Part shown: one piece after another, positions 58,555 to 64,000 of the stretch
How the letters are laid out: every line of letters begins with the position of its first letter
Numbering within the stretch: the stretch's first letter is position 1
Origin: Rhodothermales bacterium
GTDB lineage: Bacteria > Bacteroidota > Rhodothermia > Rhodothermales > Bin80
Assembly: GCA_028278205.1 (NCBI GenBank)
Contig: JANQES010000114.1
Coordinates: 48,537-112,536 of the forward strand
DNA length: 64,000 bases
Direction of reading: 5' to 3'
Translations under genes and position numbers: made by a program
The notes under the pieces: generated by a model
Database searches by the model: none
Seen by the model: only the letters and a program-made list of their open reading frames with translations
Told to the model about the DNA's origin: nothing

Positions 58555-61500
58555 ATGGGAACGCAGATATCCAAAATCACCAAGGTTTTTATCAGCAGCA
58601 CCTGGATTGATCTGAAAAAATACCGCGAGGTGGCGATCCACGTGTGCCGCCGGATCGGGCTAACGCCGATTCCGATGGAGGAATTCGGCCCGGACACGCG
58701 TGAGCCGCTTGAGGTATGCCTGGCAAAAGTGGACGAGGCGGAGCTTTACCTGGGCATTTTTGCCCATCGCTATGGCTACATCCCCGACGGCTTCGACTGC
58801 TCGATCACCGAGTTGGAATACGAGCGCGCCATCGCCAACGGCATCCCCGTTGCCCTGTTCGTCATCGACGAAGATTTCCCGTGGACGCCTCGGTACATCG
58901 ACGAGGGCGAGGCCAAGAAGAAGCTGGCGGCCTTCAAAAACCGCATCGGCAGCAAACACACCTACCAGAAATTCGGCGATCTGGACAAGTTCAAGGAGGA
59001 TCTTTTCGTTTATCTCCCAAGACTTGTCGCATTGGACAAATCTCCCGCCGAGAGTCTTCATTTCGTCTCGCCCATCCCGGAGCCGCCGGAGGCGTACATC
59101 GCCCATCCCTACACGCTGCTGCAAGTCAAGGGCCTCATCGGGCGGCAGAAAGAACTCAACTGGCTGACGGATTGGATCGCGAAGCCGGAGCGATTCGGCC
59201 ATGCGCGCATCCTCAACGTCGTCGCCATCGGCGGGATGGGCAAGTCGGCGCTGACGTGGCACTGGTTCAACGAGATCGCGCCGCAGGAGATGAAACCACT
59301 GGCCGGGCGGCTCTGGTGGAGCTTCTACGAGAGCGACGCGCGGTTCGAAAACTTCATCACACGCGCCCTGGCCTACGTCAGCCGCCGGAGCATCGAACAG
59401 GTCAAGGAAATCACCCTCCCGGAGCGGATGAGCCAACTGCTGACGATCCTTGACCGGGAGCCGCACCTGCTCGTGCTCGACGGCCTGGAACGCATCCTGA
59501 TTGCCTACGCACGGATGGACGCAGCCTACTTGCAAGATACCGACATTGACGACAAAATGGCGAATTTCGTCGTCGGGGCGCTGGGCTTGCCGGAGAGCGC
59601 GGGCCAGTCGTTCGTCGGGCGGCATCAGCTTCGGAAGACCGCCGACGTGCGGGCCGGGCAGTTTCTGCGCAAGCTCGCCCGCGTGCGCGCCTCGCGGATC
59701 CTCGTCAGCACCCGCCTCTACCCCGCCGACATACAAGCACCGCTGGGTAATCCCCTGCCACGCTGTTTCGCCGTCTTCCTGCCCGGCCTCAGCGATCAGG
59801 ATGCCCTCGACCTGTGGCGCGCGTACGGCGCGAAAGGCTCGCGCGAAGTGATGCTGCCGGTGTTCGAGACCTTCGACAAGCACCCGCTGCTCATCCAGGT
59901 GCTCGCCAGCCACGTCGCCACGTTCAAGAGCGACCCTGGTAACTTCGACGCGTGGCGCGCGGCGAATCCCGACTTCAACGTGTTCGGCTTACCGCTGGCG
60001 AACGTACAGTCGCACGTGCTCGCCTACGCGCTGCGTGGACTGACGCCTGCCGAACGGCGGACGTTGTTCGTGATCGCGGCCTTCCGCCTGCCGGCGAACA
60101 TGGACACGATCAAAGCCCTGCTGATCCGCGCGGACGAGGAGGACGCCCCTGCGAAGAAGCCCTTCACCACGCTGGCCGAACTCGACGCCGCGCTGACTGA
60201 TCTGGAAGACCGCGGCCTGCTCGGCTGGAACAAGCGCGCCAACCGTTACGAATTGCATCCCATCGTCCGAGGCGTCGTCTGGAGCAGCCTCGACGACGAC
60301 GCCCGAACCGACATCTACGGCACGCTTCACGTCCACTTCGAGGCGATGCCGATGATGCAGTTTGACGATGTCGAAAGCTTCGAAGACCTAACGCCTGCCA
60401 TTGAGTTGTACAACGCATTGATTGAGTTGGGGCGGTACCAAGACGCATACAGGGTGTTCAGAGTTCGATTGAGCGATGCCACACTGTATCGTCTGAGCGC
60501 GGGCCGCCTGCGGGTGGAAATGCTGGAGCAACTCTTTCCCGACGGGTTGGGCGCGCTGCCCCAGTTGAGCGATTCGTCAGGTCAGAGTTGGACGCTCAAT
60601 GCGCTGGCAACGGGATACCTTATCAGTGGTCGGCCGGGGGATGCCGTAATAACCTATCGGCGTGCATGCGATCTCTGTGTGGAAGAAGGTGACCAACCCA
60701 ATCTCAGCGTCGACCTATGTAACCTGTCAGATGCACTGCGTTTGTCCGGGAGCCTACGGGCGGCAGAAGCCTCAACCCGCGCCGCCCTGATCATTGCTCG
60801 TGAAGAAGATTATTCATACAGCCACGGCATGAGCCTGTACTTGCTAGGCCTCGCCTTGGCGGCACGAGGCGTGCCAGGGGAGGCAGAGGAGGCGCTACAG
60901 CGGTCGATGCAGATCTGGGTGGCTCAATCGCACAAGCAATTCGAAGGCCTCGTGAACGCCTACCTCGCGGAACGGTCGTTGTGGATGGGCCAAGTGACTG
61001 CTGCTCAGCCCCTAGCGGATCGTGCGTGGGAACTGGCTGCGGTTGAACGCTACGAACGTGACTCCACACGCACCGCCCGCCTTCAGGGCACTGCCGCACT
61101 GCATCTCGGCGACTTCGACATCGCCGACGAACGCCTCCATCATGCCCTAACACGTGCCCGCGCTGTCAACCTCGTCGAAGAGGAACTCCCTATCCTGATC
61201 GCCCTCGCCGAGTGGCACCGGCGGCGGGGGGAGGCAGAGCGGGCGCGGGAGATGCTTGACGACGTCTGGGAGTCGGCGGAGCGGGGGCCGTATCCGCTGT
61301 TTCATGCCGACGCGCTCAACGTGCTGGCGCAGATCGAGCGGGACGCGGGGGATACGGACGCCGCCGTCGAAGCGGCTACGGAGGCGTACCGCAAAGCGTG
61401 GTGCGACGGGCCGCCGTTTGCGTATCACTGGGGGCTGGAGAAGGCCAAAGCGCACCTCGCCGCGCTGGACGCGCCGGAGCCGAAGATGCCGCCGTTCGAC

Positions 61501-61569
61501 GAATCGCAGCATGAGCCGATGCCGGAGGTCGAGATCAACCCGCCGGATGTGTTTGGGGGAGCGGAATGA
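58555..61569 (+). CDS. DUF4062-STAND ATPase-TPR protein (NLR-like)
   Basis: 1004 residues. N-terminal DUF4062 (about 8-100): KVFISSTWIDLKKYREV, LYLGIFAHRYGYIPDG, SITELEYERA. Then a STAND/NB-ARC ATPase: IGRQKELNWL, P-loop IGGMGKSAL (about 226-232), Walker B LLVLDGLERIL (about 305-312), and a winged-helix-like region to about 600. The remaining 400 residues are helical repeats of the TPR kind (YRRACDLCVEEGDQPNLSVDLCNLSDAL). Modular order sensor-ATPase-effector parallels plant/animal NLRs and bacterial Avs proteins; DUF4062 is the likely effector, the TPR the sensor. Anti-phage function is inferred, not shown. Stands alone, no partner gene. Confidence 0.9.
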   Translation: MGTQISKITKVFISSTWIDLKKYREVAIHVCRRIGLTPIPMEEFGPDTREPLEVCLAKVDEAELYLGIFAHRYGYIPDGFDCSITELEYERAIANGIPVALFVIDEDFPWTPRYIDEGEAKKKLAAFKNRIGSKHTYQKFGDLDKFKEDLFVYLPRLVALDKSPAESLHFVSPIPEPPEAYIAHPYTLLQVKGLIGRQKELNWLTDWIAKPERFGHARILNVVAIGGMGKSALTWHWFNEIAPQEMKPLAGRLWWSFYESDARFENFITRALAYVSRRSIEQVKEITLPERMSQLLTILDREPHLLVLDGLERILIAYARMDAAYLQDTDIDDKMANFVVGALGLPESAGQSFVGRHQLRKTADVRAGQFLRKLARVRASRILVSTRLYPADIQAPLGNPLPRCFAVFLPGLSDQDALDLWRAYGAKGSREVMLPVFETFDKHPLLIQVLASHVATFKSDPGNFDAWRAANPDFNVFGLPLANVQSHVLAYALRGLTPAERRTLFVIAAFRLPANMDTIKALLIRADEEDAPAKKPFTTLAELDAALTDLEDRGLLGWNKRANRYELHPIVRGVVWSSLDDDARTDIYGTLHVHFEAMPMMQFDDVESFEDLTPAIELYNALIELGRYQDAYRVFRVRLSDATLYRLSAGRLRVEMLEQLFPDGLGALPQLSDSSGQSWTLNALATGYLISGRPGDAVITYRRACDLCVEEGDQPNLSVDLCNLSDALRLSGSLRAAEASTRAALIIAREEDYSYSHGMSLYLLGLALAARGVPGEAEEALQRSMQIWVAQSHKQFEGLVNAYLAERSLWMGQVTAAQPLADRAWELAAVERYERDSTRTARLQGTAALHLGDFDIADERLHHALTRARAVNLVEEELPILIALAEWHRRRGEAERAREMLDDVWESAERGPYPLFHADALNVLAQIERDAGDTDAAVEAATEAYRKAWCDGPPFAYHWGLEKAKAHLAALDAPEPKMPPFDESQHEPMPEVEINPPDVFGGAE

Positions 61570-61688
61570 TTGTGTTTTTGGATTTGGACGCTGGGGTGTT
61601 TGTGTTATCTTCCGAGCACCGACGGTGGAGGCGCTTCGCGTGGGTTGGTTGAGGGGAAAACGTTGTCAAATGTTACCTTGCTTTTAAA

Positions 61689-61809
61689 GCAAGTCATTCC
61701 CTGATTCTCCCGCGAAGGCGGGAGGAAGGCGGGAACCCATCCAATTTTAAAGGGATGCCGCCAGTCCTCGAAAACTGGATGGGTCCCTGCCTTCGCAGGG
61801 ATGACTTGA
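61689..61809. repeat. Nested inverted repeat (AAGTCATTCCCT outer, AACCCATCCA inner)
   Basis: Outer arms AAGTCATTCCCT / AGGGATGACTT; inner arms AACCCATCCAATTTTAA.. and GAAAACTGGATGGGT; further small stems CCCGCGAAGGCGGG and CCCTGCCTTCGCAGGG inside. Typical of the GCGAAGGCGGGAATCC families found in many genomes. Confidence 0.8.
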
Positions 61810-61911
61810 AAAAAGGTGGCGCGATCAATGCCTGCCTCACGCACCGTCTCAATGGGCAACGGGTATTGTGAAGAGCGGCGGCATCCGAACAACACACCGC
61901 ATACGCGCATC

Positions 61912-61950
61912 CACTAAAACACTCAAACACTAAAACACCATAACACTAAA
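61912..61950. repeat. CACTAAAA-type 8-bp repeat, single arm
   Basis: CACTAAAA CACTCAAA CACTAAAA CACCATAA CACTAAAG immediately before the next start codon. It may have become the 5' untranslated region of that gene. Confidence 0.7.
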
Positions 61951-61952
61951 GA

Positions 61953-63299
61953 ATGCCACAGCGCGTGATCATCCCCGGTGCAGCGGGGCGCGACTTTCAT
62001 AACTTCAACACCTTCTTCCGCGACAACCCGGACTACGAGGTCGTCGCCTTCACCGCGACGCAGATTCCGAACATCGACGACCGGCGGTATCCGGCGGCGT
62101 TGGCCGGGACGCGGTATCCCGAGGGCATCCCCATCGAACCGGAGGCTGATCTCGAAAAGCTTATCTACGACCGGCTCGTGGATCTGGTGGTCTTCAGCTA
62201 CAGCGACGTCACGCACGATTACGTGATGCACGTCGGCGCGCGGGCGATGTCGGCGGGGGCCGATTATATGCTGCTCGGCCCGGCGCGGACGATGGTTCAG
62301 GTGGAGGCGCCCGTCATCGCCGTCTGCGCGGCGCGGACGGGGTCGGGCAAGAGCCAGACGAGCCGGCGCATCGCGCAGATCCTCGAAGCGATGGGCATCA
62401 AAGTCGTCGTCGTGCGGCATCCGATGCCGTATGGCGATCTGGTCAAGCAAGAGGTGCAGCGCTTTGCCACGTTCGACGATCTGGATCTGCACGATGTGAC
62501 GATTGAGGAGCGCGAGGAGTATGAGCCACACATCGAAGCCGGGCGCGTCGTCTATGCCGGGGTCGATTATGAGAAGATCGCGCGGCAGGCGGAGCAGGAG
62601 GCGGATGTCGTGATCTGGGACGGCGGCAATAATGATTTTCCGTTTTATGAACCGAACCTGATGATCACGGTGGTCGATCCGCTGCGTCCGGATCATGCGG
62701 CGCGCTATCATCCCGGCGAGACGACGGTGCGCATGGCCGAGGTCATCGTCCTCAACAAGATCGGAACGGCGTCGCTCGAACAGATCCAGGAGACCCGGCG
62801 GATCATCCGAGATCTCAACCCGCACGCCACGGTCATCGATGCGGCGAGCCCGATTTTTGTCGATGAGAGCGCGTCGATTCACGGTAAGCGCGTGCTGGTG
62901 GTCGAGGACGGGCCGACGCTGACGCACGGCGAGATGGCCTACGGCGCCGGCTGGGTAGCCGCCCATCGATACGGCGCTGCCGAGATCATCGACCCGCGCC
63001 CGTACGCCGTCGGCTCGATCCAGGCGACGTTCGAGAAATATCCGACCACCGGCGCGGTGCTGCCGGCCATGGGCTACGGCGACGCCCAGACCCAGGAATT
63101 AGCCGAGACGATCCGCCGCACCCCCGCCGACATCGTCCTCATCGCCACGCCCATCGACCTGCGCCGCCTCGTCCATTTCGACAAACCGGCCCTGCGCGTG
63201 CATTACGAATTACAAGAAATCGGCGAGCCGACGCTGACGGACGTGCTGCATCAATTCGTGGAAGCCCAGGCGATGAAACCTGCGGGACGTGAAACGTAA
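61953..63299 (+). CDS. Cyclic 2,3-diphosphoglycerate synthetase-like P-loop protein
   Basis: 448 residues (MPQRVIIPGAAGRDFHNFN). N-terminal Rossmann-like domain (about 1-120) and a P-loop domain with CAARTGSGKSQTSRR (about 127-141), VVIWDGGNNDFPF, and VIVLNKIGTA. It resembles the cDPG synthetase of thermophilic methanogens; bacterial relatives are common but rarely tested, and some are simply called GTPases. Initiates right after an octamer repeat, with only five bases between. Confidence 0.85.
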   Translation: MPQRVIIPGAAGRDFHNFNTFFRDNPDYEVVAFTATQIPNIDDRRYPAALAGTRYPEGIPIEPEADLEKLIYDRLVDLVVFSYSDVTHDYVMHVGARAMSAGADYMLLGPARTMVQVEAPVIAVCAARTGSGKSQTSRRIAQILEAMGIKVVVVRHPMPYGDLVKQEVQRFATFDDLDLHDVTIEEREEYEPHIEAGRVVYAGVDYEKIARQAEQEADVVIWDGGNNDFPFYEPNLMITVVDPLRPDHAARYHPGETTVRMAEVIVLNKIGTASLEQIQETRRIIRDLNPHATVIDAASPIFVDESASIHGKRVLVVEDGPTLTHGEMAYGAGWVAAHRYGAAEIIDPRPYAVGSIQATFEKYPTTGAVLPAMGYGDAQTQELAETIRRTPADIVLIATPIDLRRLVHFDKPALRVHYELQEIGEPTLTDVLHQFVEAQAMKPAGRET

Positions 63300-63375
63300 A
63301 CCGTTTCGTTTTTCAACGCCCCGTTGTTACTTTTACAATCCACGGATCACCCTCGCCCCTGCCCTCGACATCCTC

Positions 63376-63822
63376 ATGAGCGCCGATCAACCCAAGACCA
63401 TCTACACCTACGACACGCTGCAAGTCGGCGACTCGTTCACGACGACCCGCTTCATCTCGGAGGACGACGTCAAGGTCTTTGCCGACGTCACGGGCGACGA
63501 CAACCCGCTCCACGTCGATAAAGAATACGCGGCCAACACGCGGTTCGGCCATCGGATCGTCCACGGCTTGCTCTTGTGCGGCCTGATCTCTAAAGTGCTC
63601 GGTCGTGATTTTCCGGGACATGGCAGCATCGCCGTCTCGATCTCAGCGCGTTTTCTGCGTCCCGTCCCGGTGGACTCTGAGGTGCGGATCGAGGTGAAGA
63701 TTACAGAGAAGCTCGAAAAACACAAACACATCAAAGGCAGAGCCTACGTCTACAACGATCAAGATAAGATGGCCATTGCCGCCGAAGCCACGCTCATCCC
63801 GCCGAGCGGCGAGGGGGAGTAG
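63376..63822 (+). CDS. MaoC-family (R)-hydratase
   Basis: 148 residues from ATG 63376 (MSADQPKTIYTYDTLQVGDSF); the longer frame from 63289 overlaps the upstream gene. Hot-dog fold with the hydratase motif DVTGDDNPLHVDKEYAANTRFGHRIVHGLL carrying the catalytic Asp and His. Hydrates trans-2-enoyl-CoA in fatty acid or PHA metabolism. Confidence 0.93.
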   Translation: MSADQPKTIYTYDTLQVGDSFTTTRFISEDDVKVFADVTGDDNPLHVDKEYAANTRFGHRIVHGLLLCGLISKVLGRDFPGHGSIAVSISARFLRPVPVDSEVRIEVKITEKLEKHKHIKGRAYVYNDQDKMAIAAEATLIPPSGEGE

Positions 63823-63823
63823 A

Positions 63824-63886
63824 CCGAAAGGGTGAGAGGGAGAGAGGGTGAAAGGGAGGTTTTTTCCTCACCCTCTCTCCCTCTCG
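63824..63886. repeat. GA/CT heptamer hairpin
   Basis: CGAAAGGGTGAGAGGGAGAG.. pairs with CTCACCCTCTCTCCCTCTCG. May double as the transcript end of the hydratase gene since six Ts sit in the loop. Confidence 0.75.
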
Positions 63887-63925
63887 ATCAATGCACAAAA
63901 AGGGCGCACGACAATTTGTAGGTTG

Positions 63926-64000
63926 TCAAGCGGCTAGTTTTCTGGCTTTGGCTAGCTCAACGACGTTGTCCCAGCGGTCACTCTTTCTCAACACGCGCAG
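63926..64000 (-). CDS. C-terminal fragment of a gene continuing off the right edge
   Basis: The last 24 codons (LRVLRKSDRWDNVVELAKAR... ending in TGA) are open to the window edge on the minus strand. Composition is protein-like and drops in GC, but the sequence is too short to identify the family. Confidence 0.4.
   Translation of the reverse strand: MRVLRKSDRWDNVVELAKARKLAA

Larger units (their letters stand above)
61570..61952. other. Gap after the DUF4062-STAND gene
   Basis: Holds a nested inverted repeat (61689-61809) and an 8-bp repeat arm (61912-61950); no gene seen. Confidence 0.5.

Noticed and set aside
1..64000. tRNA or rRNA genes
   Set aside because: No tRNA cloverleaf sequence or rRNA segment was recognised by eye; a covariance-model scan was not possible here.

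Overview
The window looks like a contiguous piece of chromosome from a GC-rich member of the Bacteroidota/Rhodothermota group. Evidence: the division cluster order mraZ-rsmH-ftsL-ftsI; most genes lack a clear Shine-Dalgarno sequence; TTG/TAnnTTTG-like promoter spacing upstream of lexA; an ECF-type sigma factor paired with a Ser/Thr kinase-TPR receptor; and secreted PKD, DUF11 and TPR proteins. The placement is inferred from gene content, not from a marker phylogeny.

Layout. 1-3 kb (minus): start of the division/cell-wall cluster with a likely MraZ operator. 3.2-5.8 kb: a LexA-fold regulator lacking its catalytic residues, convergent with pyrG. 5.9-9.9 kb: Uma2 nuclease, then a methyltransferase, GT4 and GT2 (surface glycan synthesis). 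10-13.7 kb: gyrB interrupted by a 571-residue intein. 13.9-24.3 kb: mixed housekeeping genes (amidohydrolase, deoC, CBS protein, hflX), a decayed PIN toxin locus, and a tandemly duplicated micro-transcription unit encoding Gly-rich peptides next to a TPR-membrane protein. 24.6-28 kb: a BatA/VWA membrane protein and a PKD/DUF11 secreted protein. 28.2-31.8 kb: ECF sigma plus kinase-TPR. 32-35 kb: uvrA. 35.2-37.2 kb: an AT-rich two-gene island (OLD-like ATPase plus possible Toprim-like partner), a candidate defence system. 37.6-53 kb: glycosyltransferases, an FGE-like protein, small membrane proteins, an SDR, a TPR lipoprotein-size periplasmic protein, an MMPL/RND exporter with a LPG-synthase-like membrane protein, and an HTTM pair. 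53-58.3 kb: two DUF3047 paralogues, a six-repeat propeller-like protein, an orphan DsbD N-terminal domain and a trans-sulfuration enzyme. 58.5-61.6 kb: a DUF4062-STAND-TPR protein, NLR-like in layout. 62-64 kb: a cyclic-2,3-DPG-synthetase-like P-loop protein and a MaoC hydratase.

The most striking non-genic feature is the filling of intergenic gaps by unrelated families of degenerate 7- or 8-bp tandem repeats arranged as inverted arms, often one family nested inside another, sometimes around a classical terminator. They recur at more than twenty places and in several cases supply the first or last codons of neighbouring proteins. No tRNA, rRNA, CRISPR array or intact insertion sequence was recognised.
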